Positions 54,475-62,279 of a DNA stretch of 64,000 nucleotides are shown piece by piece. The stretch spans positions 2,294,001 through 2,358,000 of the forward strand of contig NZ_JAGQAG010000001.1 of NCBI RefSeq assembly GCF_021405525.1. Direction: 5' to 3'. This DNA comes from Ruegeria pomeroyi. Lineage in GTDB: Bacteria > Pseudomonadota > Alphaproteobacteria > Rhodobacterales > Rhodobacteraceae. The stretch's first letter is position 1; each line of letters opens with the position of its first letter. The translations under genes were made by a program, and so were the position numbers. Under the pieces are notes generated by a model. That model made no database searches. It was not told where the DNA came from and was given only the letters and a program-made list of their open reading frames with translations.

Positions 54475-55920
54475 TCAGGCAAGTTTTCCGTCAGCGTCCT
54501 GCTGAAAGGCGTCGGAATAGGCCGCAAGTGCCCGTTTTCTCCCCATATTCAGTGTCACCACCGGCGCTGGATAGGCGGCATCGGGCCGCAGCCCCCAATG
54601 CCGGGGCACCGCGTCGAAATAGGCAAGCGCGGTCTCGGGCGGGTGCGTCTGCCCCTCGGCGATCCAGCGCTTGCGATAGCGGCCATCGGCATCGAACTTC
54701 TTTCCTTGAGTCTCGGGGTTGAAGATGCGGAAATAGGGCGCGGCATCCGGCCCGCAGCCCGCCACCCATTGCCAGCCCATCGCATTGGCCGCCGGATCCC
54801 AGTCGGTCAGGCAATCGGCAAACCAGTCCATCCCCAGTTTCCAGTGTATCATCAGATGCTTGGTCAGGTAACTTGCGGCGATCATCCGGGCGCGGTTATG
54901 CATGCGCCCGGTCACATACATCTCGCGCATGGCGGCATCGACCAGCGGTATACCGGTGCGCCCGCGCGTCCAGGCGACAAAGCCGGGATCGGTTCGCTCG
55001 GTACTCCACGGAAACGCGTCCCAGCCCGGACGCCAGTTCTCGCTCAGCAGATGCGGTGTGTGATACATCAGGTGATAGGCAAAATCGCGCCAGACCAGTT
55101 GCTTCATCCAGGTCTCGGCCCCGGCGGCGCCCTGCCGTGCTGCCTCGGTCGCGCGATGCCAAAGGGTGCGCGGCCCGATCTCGCCAAGGCTGAGCGCATC
55201 CGACAGGGTCGAGGTGGCATCGCTGGCGGGAAGGTCGCGACATTTGGCATAGCCGCCGATCCCTGTTTCGACGAACCGGTCCAGACGCTCCAGCGCCGCC
55301 GCCTCTCCAGGCGCCTGATGCGCCGCGACCACCGCCGCGCCCCGGCGCATCGGCGCATCCAGCCGCCAATCAGACAGCGCATCGGATCCAGGCCATGACG
55401 AAGGCGCCCGCAGGCGCGCGGGCGCCGCATCGGGCACGGCAACCTCGCGCTGGCTGACCGCCCGCCAGAATGGTGTGTAAACCTTGTAATAGCCGCCGGT
55501 GCCGGTCTCTACCGTCCAGGGTTCGAACAGCAGCGCGCCGCCAAACGAGCGTGCCTCGATCCCCGCCTGTTTCATCGCCGCCTTGACCGCACTGTCACGG
55601 GTGATGGCCTGGGGGGTATAGTCGCGGGTCCACCAGACAGCCCCCGCGCCGGTCTCGGCAATCAGCGCCTGCAAGACCTCCAGCGCCGGGCCGCGCCGCA
55701 GGATCAGCCGGCTGCCGATCTCGCCCAGCGTGGCACCAAACCGTGCCAGCCCAAGGCCCAGCCGGAACGCAGGTGCCGCTCCCAGTTCCGACACCGTCTG
55801 GTCATGGATGAACACCGCAATCACCGGGCGCCCGCTGGCTGCGGCGGCGGTCAGGCCGGGATGATCGGCAAGGCGCAGATCGCGCCGCAGCCAGTACAGG
55901 ATCGGTCGGGTATCGGTCAC
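54475..55920 (-). CDS. phrB: Deoxyribodipyrimidine photolyase (class I CPD type)
   Basis: 481 residues. N-terminal antenna-binding Rossmann domain (ILYWLRRDLRLADHPGL) and C-terminal FAD domain with RTGIPLVDAAMREMYVTGRM near residue 320, HNRARMIAASYLTKHLMIHW near residue 338 and NAMGWQWVAGCGPDAAPYFR near residue 380. Repairs UV-induced pyrimidine dimers in light. Start is GTG at 55920, supported by CGGAG six bases upstream. Ends 50 bp before the cfa start. Confidence 0.94.
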   Translation of the reverse strand: MTDTRPILYWLRRDLRLADHPGLTAAAASGRPVIAVFIHDQTVSELGAAPAFRLGLGLARFGATLGEIGSRLILRRGPALEVLQALIAETGAGAVWWTRDYTPQAITRDSAVKAAMKQAGIEARSFGGALLFEPWTVETGTGGYYKVYTPFWRAVSQREVAVPDAAPARLRAPSSWPGSDALSDWRLDAPMRRGAAVVAAHQAPGEAAALERLDRFVETGIGGYAKCRDLPASDATSTLSDALSLGEIGPRTLWHRATEAARQGAAGAETWMKQLVWRDFAYHLMYHTPHLLSENWRPGWDAFPWSTERTDPGFVAWTRGRTGIPLVDAAMREMYVTGRMHNRARMIAASYLTKHLMIHWKLGMDWFADCLTDWDPAANAMGWQWVAGCGPDAAPYFRIFNPETQGKKFDADGRYRKRWIAEGQTHPPETALAYFDAVPRHWGLRPDAAYPAPVVTLNMGRKRALAAYSDAFQQDADGKLA

Positions 55921-55969
55921 GCAATTCTCCGTCTCTTCACAGGTGTTACGAGACGAAAGCGATCCCGGA

Positions 55970-57193
55970 TCACAACACCCGGTCGAGCGCCTCGATCAGC
56001 TGCGCGATCTCGTCCTTGCTGGTGTAATGGGTAAAGCTGAGCCGCAGCACACCCTGCGCCGGATCGACCCCCATCGCCCCCATTGGGCGCACCGCATAGA
56101 AATCGCCGCCACCCGCCATGATGCCGTATTGCGCCAGGTCCGCCGCCACCGGCTCCGCCGGGCGGTTCAGCGCCAGCGCCACGGTCGGTGCCCGCCCCTC
56201 TGCCCGGTCTGGTCCAAGCAGGCGCACCGAATTGCGCGCCGACACCGCATCGAGCAGCGGTTGTAGCAGCGCCACCTCATGCGCACGCATCAGGTCATGC
56301 ACCGCCGCCCCACGCGCCGCGGCGTCGGTCTCGGCAACCCCGTGATGGGCCGCCAGCTGGTCGATATAATCGGCCATGCCCGCACAGGCCGCCACCTGCG
56401 CGTGATCGGGGCCTGCGGGGGTGAACCGTTTGTACAATACCCCGGCGTTGAAATAATGCCCCTGATTGGGCAACAGCTCGCCCAGCGGGCGGCGGATCAC
56501 CATCAGCCCCTGATGCGGGCCATAGGTCTTGTAGGCCGAGAACAGGTAAATATCGGGCCCCAGCTCTCCGACATTGGGAAAACCGTGGGGTGCATAGGAC
56601 ACCCCGTCGACACAGACAAAGGCCCCGGCGGCATGGGCGATGGCGGTGATCTCGGTCACCGGGTTGATCTCGCCCACCACGTTGGAGCAATGGGGGAAAC
56701 AGACCAGCCGCACGGTCTCGTCCAGCAGTTCCTCCAGATCCTCGGGGTTGAGATGGCCGGTTTCCGGGTCGATCTGCCATTCGCGCACCTCGATCCCCGC
56801 CTCGGCCAGCCGCCGCCAGGGGCCGGAATTGGCCTCGTGATCCTGATTGGTGACGATGATCGCCTCGCCCGGCTGCATCCATTGCCGGAACGCCTGCGCC
56901 AGAACATAGATGTTCTGGGTGGTCGAGGGGCCAAAACTCAATTCGTCAGTTTCGACCCCCAGGATCGCGGCCATGCGCGCGCGCGCCTCGTCCATCTCGG
57001 CACCGCCCAGCCGGCTTGCCTCGTAGGGCGCATAGGGCTGTACCTTGCGCTGGGTATAGAACCGGGTCAGCCGGTCGATCACCGGCTGACAGGTATAGGA
57101 CCCGCCCGCGTTTTCGAAAAACGCCTGACCGTGCAGCGACGGCTCGGCAAATGCGGGAAACTGCTTGCGGACAAAGTCGTTATCCAGCGCCAT
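55970..57193 (-). CDS. PLP-dependent aminotransferase class V (cysteine desulfurase-like)
   Basis: 407 residues. N-terminal FFENAGGSYTCQPVIDRL near residue 25, FGPSTTQNIYVLAQAF near residue 88, the cofactor-aspartate region AGAFVCVDGVSYAPHGFPN near residue 195 and the PLP lysine in LFSAYKTYGPHQG near residue 225. It is nearest the SufS/Csd-like group, but I see no standard Cys-loop near the C-terminus, so sulfur transfer is unproven; it could be another lyase of this class. The ATG at 57193 has GAGGG upstream. Stand-alone, not beside suf genes. Confidence 0.83.
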   Translation of the reverse strand: MALDNDFVRKQFPAFAEPSLHGQAFFENAGGSYTCQPVIDRLTRFYTQRKVQPYAPYEASRLGGAEMDEARARMAAILGVETDELSFGPSTTQNIYVLAQAFRQWMQPGEAIIVTNQDHEANSGPWRRLAEAGIEVREWQIDPETGHLNPEDLEELLDETVRLVCFPHCSNVVGEINPVTEITAIAHAAGAFVCVDGVSYAPHGFPNVGELGPDIYLFSAYKTYGPHQGLMVIRRPLGELLPNQGHYFNAGVLYKRFTPAGPDHAQVAACAGMADYIDQLAAHHGVAETDAAARGAAVHDLMRAHEVALLQPLLDAVSARNSVRLLGPDRAEGRAPTVALALNRPAEPVAADLAQYGIMAGGGDFYAVRPMGAMGVDPAQGVLRLSFTHYTSKDEIAQLIEALDRVL

Positions 57194-57321
57194 CTTGACC
57201 CTCTTTTCTGCTGGCAAATGGATGCCTTCCGATCGGGGCGGGGTCAAGCCACTCCGCTGATGACAGGATTTGTCAACACGCCGGGTGATACAGCCCTCAT
57301 CGCAAGCAATGAGGTAAGACG

Positions 57322-57705
57322 ATGAGCTACAAACCCGCGCATTTCCTGGTCTGGGGCGAACTGCCCGTGACCGACATGGAGCGCAGCCTGGCGTTCTATC
57401 AGACCGTCACCGGCGCCGAACTGAGCATCGACACCAGCGGCCCGAACCCGATGGCCGTGTTCAAACCCGCCAATACCGAAACCGGCGTGGCCCTGCATCT
57501 TTATCCCGGAAAACCCGCGGGTGACGGGCGCGGCCCGACCCTGCACCTTGCGGCCCAGGGTGCGCTGGAACAGACCATGGCCCGCGTGACCGAAGCCGGT
57601 GGCGAGGTGCTCTCGCCCGCCATCCCGCTCCCGGCCGGGCGGTTCTTTTACGCCAAGGACCTCGACGGCAATTCGGTGGGCTTCTTCGAAACCGCCGCTG
57701 CCTGA
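57322..57705 (+). CDS. VOC-family (glyoxalase-like) protein
   Basis: 127 residues, one beta-alpha-beta-beta-beta pair. Starts MSYKPAHFLVWGELPVTDME with SLAFYQTVTGAELS near residue 29 and ends in FFYAKDLDGNSVGFFE, the DxDGN...E metal-ligand end of vicinal-oxygen-chelate proteins. Divergent from the aminotransferase with 128 bp between the starts. Specific function cannot be assigned. Confidence 0.88.
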   Translation: MSYKPAHFLVWGELPVTDMERSLAFYQTVTGAELSIDTSGPNPMAVFKPANTETGVALHLYPGKPAGDGRGPTLHLAAQGALEQTMARVTEAGGEVLSPAIPLPAGRFFYAKDLDGNSVGFFETAAA

Positions 57706-57711
57706 CAAGGA

Positions 57712-57741
57712 GAGGCCCCCGGAAATGTCTCCGGGGGCCTC
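57712..57741. terminator. Bidirectional hairpin between converging genes
   Basis: Perfect 12-bp stem GAGGCCCCCGGA / TCCGGGGGCCTC with a 6-base loop, 6 bp after the VOC stop and 17 bp before the acuI stop. No clear T run on either side, so it may act as an mRNA end stabiliser as much as a terminator. Confidence 0.7.
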
Positions 57742-57758
57742 ATGTCATTCATACCGGA

Positions 57759-58751
57759 TCAGGCGTTGACGTCGACGACCACGCGTCCCTTGACCTGCCC
57801 CTTGAGGATATCGGCCCCCAGCTGCGGCAGATCGGACAGGGTCGCGGGCTGGATCATCGCTTCCAGCTTGTCCATCGGCAGATCGCGGGCGATCCGCTCC
57901 CAGGCCCGAACCCGGTTGTCATAAGGCTGCATGACCGAGTCGATGCCCAACAGGTTGACCCCGCGCAACAGGAACGGGATCACCGTGGCAGGCAGGCCCG
58001 CGCCCCCGGCCAGACCGACCGAAGCAACCGAGGCGCCGTATTTCATCTGGCCCAGCACCCGCGCCAGCATGGCACCGCCGACCGCGTCGACACAGCCCGC
58101 CCATGTCTCGGATTCCAGCGGGCGTTTCACGGTCTCGTTGATCTCTTCACGCGCCACGATCTGGGTGGCACCCAGCGATTTCAGGTAATCGGCGGTCTCG
58201 GGCCGCCCGGTGACCCCGGCCACCTCATAGCCGAGATGAGCCAGGATCGCAGTCGCGACAGAGCCGACACCGCCCGCGGCGCCGGTCACCAGAACCGGCC
58301 CGTGACCCGGTGTCAGGCCGTGATCCTCCAGCGCCATCACCGCCAGCATCGCGGTGAAACCGGCGGTGCCCACGGCCATCGCCCGACGGGTATCCAACCC
58401 CTCGGGCAGCGGCACCAGCCAGTCGGCGCGCACATTGGCCTTCTGGCTGTAACCGCCCCAATGGGCCTCACCAACACGCCAGCCGGTCAGCACCACCTTG
58501 TCACCGGGCTGATAGCGCGCATCGGACGAGGTCTCGACCGTACCGGCAAAATCGATCCCCGGCACATGCGGATACTTGCGCACCAGACCGCCGCCCGGCC
58601 CGATGCACAGACCGTCCTTGTAGTTGACCGTGGAATACTCCACCGCCACCGTCACCTCGCCTTCGGGCAAATCCGCCAGCGACAATTGCTTGACTGCGGC
58701 CTGTGTCTTGCCGCTCTCTTCGTCCTTGTCGACCACCAAAGCATTGAACAT
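57759..58751 (-). CDS. acuI: Acrylyl-CoA reductase AcuI (MDR family)
   Basis: 330 residues. Zinc-free medium-chain dehydrogenase/reductase of the AcuI/YhdH type: VEYSTVNYKDGLCIGPGGGL near residue 38, HVPGIDFAGTVETS near residue 63, NADPH-binding VLVTGAAGGVGSVATAILA near residue 148. It reduces acryloyl-CoA to propionyl-CoA, removing a toxic product of DMSP cleavage. The ATG at 58751 has GGAAGGA upstream. It follows dmdA on the same strand, as in Ruegeria pomeroyi where the two are neighbours and co-transcribed. A composite palindromic repeat lies in the 89-bp gap. Confidence 0.93.
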   Translation of the reverse strand: MFNALVVDKDEESGKTQAAVKQLSLADLPEGEVTVAVEYSTVNYKDGLCIGPGGGLVRKYPHVPGIDFAGTVETSSDARYQPGDKVVLTGWRVGEAHWGGYSQKANVRADWLVPLPEGLDTRRAMAVGTAGFTAMLAVMALEDHGLTPGHGPVLVTGAAGGVGSVATAILAHLGYEVAGVTGRPETADYLKSLGATQIVAREEINETVKRPLESETWAGCVDAVGGAMLARVLGQMKYGASVASVGLAGGAGLPATVIPFLLRGVNLLGIDSVMQPYDNRVRAWERIARDLPMDKLEAMIQPATLSDLPQLGADILKGQVKGRVVVDVNA

Positions 58752-58785
58752 CTGATCACTTCCTTCCCAGAGGAGCTTTCCTCTT

Positions 58786-58838
58786 GCCAAAAATATCCCG
58801 GGGGAGCCGCGGCCTGCCGCGGCGGGGGCAGCGCCCCC
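58786..58838. repeat. Composite palindromic repeat, copy 2
   Basis: Lead-in CCAAAAATATCCCGGGGGAG, a central GC palindrome (GCCGCGGC twice, 58806-58823) and the same GGGGGCAGCGCCCCC hairpin (58824-58838) as in copy 1 at 8722-8784. It ends two bases before the dmdA stop codon and so lies in the dmdA-acuI transcript, where it may adjust the ratio of the two mRNAs. Confidence 0.8.
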
Positions 58839-58840
58839 TT

Positions 58841-59935
58841 CTAACGCCAGAACCCCTCGCGCACCGTAACCGGCCGCATGCCGTCGGGTGTCTCCACCTC
58901 CATCGTGCTGCCGGGCGCCCAGTGGCTGCGATCCACCATGCCGATCGCGACATTCACGCCGAATTCAGGGGAATGAATCGCAGACCCCACCTGCCCCACC
59001 CGGCGACCATCGGCCAGCAGTGGCCAGGCATCCTGACAGGGCGGGATATCGCCACCGATCACCAGCGCCCGGATCTGGCGTGCCGGTCCGTTCTTGGCCT
59101 GTTCGGCCAGAGCGGCCTTACCGATATAGTCCTCGGGCGAGTTGCAGAACTTGCCCAGGCCGCATTCATAGGGCGTATTCTCGCGGGTCATGTCGTTGCC
59201 ATAGCTCAACAGCCCGCTTTCGACACGTTCGATGTTGTTGGGGCAACCCGCGCGCACGTTCAGGTCCTCGCCCGCCGCAAACAGCGCGTTCCAGAGCGGC
59301 ATGCCCAGTTCCGACCCCTCGACATAGATCTCGAAGCCGCCCTGTTTCGACCAGCCAGAGCGCGCCACCACCAGCTCGACCCCCTGAAAGGCCAGCCGTT
59401 TGTAGCGGAAAAAGCGGATATCGCGCACCGTATCGCCAAAGACCCGCGCCATCAGATCGTCCGCCTTGGGCCCCTGGACGGCCAGCGGCGACACATCGGG
59501 CTCCTCGATCTCGACATCAAAGCCGCGGGCGATGGCGATCCCCAGCGCAAATTGCAGCAGATCTCCGTCAGCCAGCGACAGCCAGTAATGATCGGCGGCC
59601 AGTTTCACCGCCACCGGGTCGTTCAGCATGCCGCCGCGATGATCGACCGTCGGCACGTAGTAACACTGATCATCGGCCATGCGGTCCATGTCGCGCGGGC
59701 TGATCAGCTTCATCAGCCGCAGCGCATCGGGTCCCTTGATGCTGACCTGCCGTTCGCAGGCCACATCCCAAACCTGCACATGCTGCTTCAGATGCGCGCA
59801 GTCCGCTTGCAGACTCTCGAACACCGTGGGCAGCAGCATGTGATTGTAGACGGTATAGCCTTTGACACCAGCCGCCTCGACACCAGACGAAAAGGGAGTG
59901 CGCCGAACCCGGCGTGAGGGAAAGATGCTTGCCAT
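58841..59935 (-). CDS. dmdA: Dimethylsulfoniopropionate demethylase DmdA
   Basis: 364 residues, the usual DmdA length. GcvT/aminomethyltransferase fold that passes a methyl group from DMSP to tetrahydrofolate. Seen: YNHMLLPTVFESLQADCAHL near residue 28, VWDVACERQVSIKGPDALRL, YYVPTVDHRGGMLNDPVAVK near residue 91, and the C-terminal INVAIGMVDRSHWAPG-like region (FGVNVAIGMVDRSHWAPGST). Distinguished from plain GcvT by this pattern and by the neighbouring acuI. ATG at 59935 follows GGAG. Divergent from a FadR-type regulator, which probably controls it. Confidence 0.93.
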   Translation of the reverse strand: MASIFPSRRVRRTPFSSGVEAAGVKGYTVYNHMLLPTVFESLQADCAHLKQHVQVWDVACERQVSIKGPDALRLMKLISPRDMDRMADDQCYYVPTVDHRGGMLNDPVAVKLAADHYWLSLADGDLLQFALGIAIARGFDVEIEEPDVSPLAVQGPKADDLMARVFGDTVRDIRFFRYKRLAFQGVELVVARSGWSKQGGFEIYVEGSELGMPLWNALFAAGEDLNVRAGCPNNIERVESGLLSYGNDMTRENTPYECGLGKFCNSPEDYIGKAALAEQAKNGPARQIRALVIGGDIPPCQDAWPLLADGRRVGQVGSAIHSPEFGVNVAIGMVDRSHWAPGSTMEVETPDGMRPVTVREGFWR

Positions 59936-60084
59936 GCTCAGATCTCCATTCGAGCTATTCCAGGCCGCGTTCAACAGCGGCCGCCGGTGGGTGGGCAACA
60001 ATTCGGCACATGACATCAGGGCCGGTTTCCAACGCGCGCCGGCATCCAAGGGATTGCGCTTTGCCGACTCACGCCATAAGCTCT

Positions 60085-60124
60085 AAATGTCAGACTTTTA
60101 AATGTCAGACAAATGATTTCTGAC
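60085..60124. promoter_or_regulatory. Repeats between dmdA and its divergent regulator
   Basis: AAATGTCAGAC occurs twice in direct orientation (60085-60095, 60100-60110; start-to-start 15 bp), and TCTGAC at 60119-60124 is inverted to the second copy (GTCAGA at 60104-60109). They lie 41-80 bp before the regulator start, within the 229-bp region shared with dmdA. They are good operator candidates for the GntR-type protein. Confidence 0.65.
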
Positions 60125-60164
60125 CGCCGCTCCGCCGGTTCCATTACCTCACAGGCCTCCAGAC

Positions 60165-60899
60165 ATGCGGATAGACCCCAACAGCGCCACCGATCTTCCG
60201 GTTCAGATCGCCCAGGCGATCAAGGATGCGATCGTCTCGGGCGCGTTGATCGTGGACGAGCGCCTGCCATCCGAGGCGGAACTGGCCGAACAGTTCCAGG
60301 TGTCTCGTCCCACGGTGCGCGAGGCACTCAAGCGACTGGCGGCGCAATCGCTGATCCGGACCCAGCGCGGCGCCTTTGGCGGCGCTTTCGTGAACCGGCT
60401 GAGTTTCGAGGATGCGCAGGCGCAGCAGATCACCACCTCGACCCTGCTTCTGTCGATGAACGCGGTCAGTTTCGACACCGCCTGCGAGGCGCGGTTCGCG
60501 CTGGAGCGCGCCTGTGCGCCCCTGGCTGTCGAACGGCGCGGCGACACGCATCTGGCCGCGATGCGGGCCGAGATTCGGCAGCAAGGCGCGCCCGACCTCA
60601 GCGACGAGGCGTTTTGCGCCTCGGACGTGGCCTTTCACCGTGCGCTGGTCGATGCGGCCGCCAATCCGGTGCTGTCCTATCACCTGGCCGGCGCGGTCGA
60701 GGCGATGCAGCCGCTGATGAACATGATCACCTTTACCGCCCGTTCGCGCGGAACCATCGTGGCGTTGCACGCACGGATCGCCGAGGCGATCGACGCACGG
60801 GATGCGGCGCAGGCCGACACCGCGCTGGCAGAGCTGATGCACTATACGATGTCGCTCAAGGATGATGTCATGGCGGCCCGCGCGGCGGCGCGGTGTTAA
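60165..60899 (+). CDS. FadR-family (GntR/FCD) transcriptional regulator
   Basis: 244 residues. N-terminal winged HTH (IAQAIKDAIVSGALIVDERL and QVSRPTVREALKRLAAQSLI, residues 15-70) and an FCD effector domain with the metal-binding residues expected in DVAFHRALVDAAANPVLSYH near residue 153 and LHARIAEAIDARD near residue 200. Divergent from dmdA; the promoter gap holds direct and inverted repeats. Likely senses a DMSP-derived acid (inference). Confidence 0.88.
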   Translation: MRIDPNSATDLPVQIAQAIKDAIVSGALIVDERLPSEAELAEQFQVSRPTVREALKRLAAQSLIRTQRGAFGGAFVNRLSFEDAQAQQITTSTLLLSMNAVSFDTACEARFALERACAPLAVERRGDTHLAAMRAEIRQQGAPDLSDEAFCASDVAFHRALVDAAANPVLSYHLAGAVEAMQPLMNMITFTARSRGTIVALHARIAEAIDARDAAQADTALAELMHYTMSLKDDVMAARAAARC

Positions 60900-60933
60900 C
60901 CGCACATTTACCCTTGCCGGGCAAGTTCGGGGC

Positions 60934-61164
60934 ATGTTCGCCTCAACCAGCCCATTCTCTCCCGAGATCTGGCTCCGGGATGTCTTTGACTGCAAGGCCG
61001 TCACCCATGGCCAGGTGATCCGCCGCAAGACCCGCGATATCGAACGATATGTCGGTATGAAACGGTTCCTGGAAGAAGTCCGCCAGCGTGGTTTTCAGGC
61101 GGTGCAGAACCGCGAACAGGTCATCATCTTCTGCAACAGCGCCCCGATCCGCCGCCTGGTCTGA
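60934..61164 (+). CDS. Small conserved-type protein of unknown function
   Basis: 76 residues from the ATG at 60934, starting MFASTSPFSPEIWLRDVFDC, then HGQVIRRKTRDIERYVGMKR and REQVIIFCNSAPIRRLV at the end. It is compact, alpha/beta, with two cysteines. Similar short Rhodobacteraceae proteins are sometimes called phosphoribosylanthranilate isomerase, but the size makes that label doubtful. It lies just after the FadR gene and before the palindrome cluster. Confidence 0.65.
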   Translation: MFASTSPFSPEIWLRDVFDCKAVTHGQVIRRKTRDIERYVGMKRFLEEVRQRGFQAVQNREQVIIFCNSAPIRRLV

Positions 61165-61190
61165 GCCTTTTTCCGGCGCAGAAAACGGGC

Positions 61191-61290
61191 GGAAATCCTG
61201 CGAGGATTTCCGGACGCGCCCCGCCAGCCTGTTTTCCTTGCAGGAAAACAGGCCGACATCCTCGCAGGATGTCGGTTGCCGTTGCAACCG
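61191..61290. repeat. Four back-to-back palindromes upstream of the tmRNA gene
   Basis: P1 61191-61211: GGAAATCCT / AGGATTTCC, loop GCG. P2 61228-61252: CCTGTTTTCCT / AGGAAAACAGG, loop TGC. P3 61253-61275: CCGACATCCT / AGGATGTCGG, loop CGC. P4 61273-61290: CGGTTGC / GCAACCG, loop CGTT. P1-P3 share a CCT-3nt-AGG core. They follow the small gene's stop by 26 bp and could end its transcript. Confidence 0.85.
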
Positions 61291-61309
61291 CTGCTGGAGC
61301 GACTATATT

Positions 61310-61625
61310 CAAGCCGTTCCCTCGGGAACTATGGACATAAACGCGCTCGTAATAAGCGGATCGGACCCGGGGGCGGTACCCGGCGGCTCCACCAGATACC
61401 CTCGTTGGGGGACCTTGGGGCCGAAACAGGATCGACGGACGTCTAAAGGGGTTAGCTTTGTCTCGGCGGGGTACCACCGTTATCGGTCCGTAAAGCATAA
61501 TTGCCAACGACAATCGTGCTCCGGTCGCTCTGGCTGCGTAAGCAGTCCGAAACACCGAAATCTAAGCCCTTGCGCCTAGCAGCGTAAGGCGGGGTTCGCA
61601 GGTACCTGGCAACAGAAACCTGCAC
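61310..61625 (+). ncRNA. ssrA: Transfer-messenger RNA, circularly permuted two-piece type
   Basis: Acceptor piece first: it ends with T arm CCGGG-GGCGGTA-CCCGG, acceptor strand CGGCTCC, then A and CCA at 61392-61394; its start near 61310 is approximate. A short spacer follows, then the coding piece from 61417 with GGGGCCGAAACAGGATCGAC; GGGGCCG pairs with CGGCTCC (one G-T). The tag frame at 61503-61541 reads ANDNRAPVALAA and stop. The 3' end near 61625 is estimated. It rescues stalled ribosomes and marks the protein for ClpXP/ClpAP. Confidence 0.93.
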
Positions 61626-61727
61626 TTTCTCTCAATAAGTGTGTTTTTGATGACCGTTTCATCGACGCCATTCAGCATTCGTTCACCAATCGGGCCCATT
61701 GTGAAGACAGCGACGATGGAGGCTCAG

Positions 61728-62159
61728 ATGAACAAGTCCGAGTTGTTGAAGGAATGGTATGCCCGGGTTTGGGAACAAGGCGATGTCGATGCGATCGATG
61801 ATTTCTTTGCCGGCGACACGATGGCCGAGGGACTGATCCCCGAGATGCAGGTGGGCGCCGACGATTTCCGCGAATTCGTTTCGGCCTTTCGCTATCACCT
61901 GGGCGATATCCGGGTGGACATCCCCAAGACGATCGAAAACGGCGACTGGCTGTCGGCGATCCTGCATGTGCATACCTCGCGCGCCGACAATGGCGCCCCG
62001 ATCGAGGTCACGGGTCAGGTGATGGCCCGTTACAAGGACGGCAAGATCGTCGAGGCATACAACCAGTTCGACCTGATCTCGCTGTTCGAACAGCTGGGGC
62101 AGATGCCGACCGATACCCTGCCCATCTGCATGACGGGCCAGCGGCTGGAATGGGCGTGA
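61728..62159 (+). CDS. NTF2/SnoaL-like protein
   Basis: 143 residues from the ATG at 61728 (GGAGG upstream; the longer frame to 61641 runs in from the tmRNA side). NTF2 cone fold: LKEWYARVWEQGDVDAIDDF near residue 5, FAGDTMAEGLIPEMQ, HLGDIRVDIPKTIENGDWL near residue 58, VTGQVMARYKDGKIVEAYNQ near residue 95. Possible ester cyclase, isomerase or ligand-binding role; no catalytic set is clear. Confidence 0.8.
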   Translation: MNKSELLKEWYARVWEQGDVDAIDDFFAGDTMAEGLIPEMQVGADDFREFVSAFRYHLGDIRVDIPKTIENGDWLSAILHVHTSRADNGAPIEVTGQVMARYKDGKIVEAYNQFDLISLFEQLGQMPTDTLPICMTGQRLEWA

Positions 62160-62279
62160 TCGCGCCGCGGCATTGACGCCCTGCCCCCCGACGCGATAGC
62201 GAGAGGCCGCAGCGCTGCAAGCTCCCGATCCGGGTTGCTCCGCACTCTGCACTTGGCGGGATGGCGAGGGGGCGCTGGC

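Noticed and set aside
61124-61555. Open frames across 61100-61580 on both strands
   Set aside because: They lie over the palindrome cluster and the tmRNA gene.
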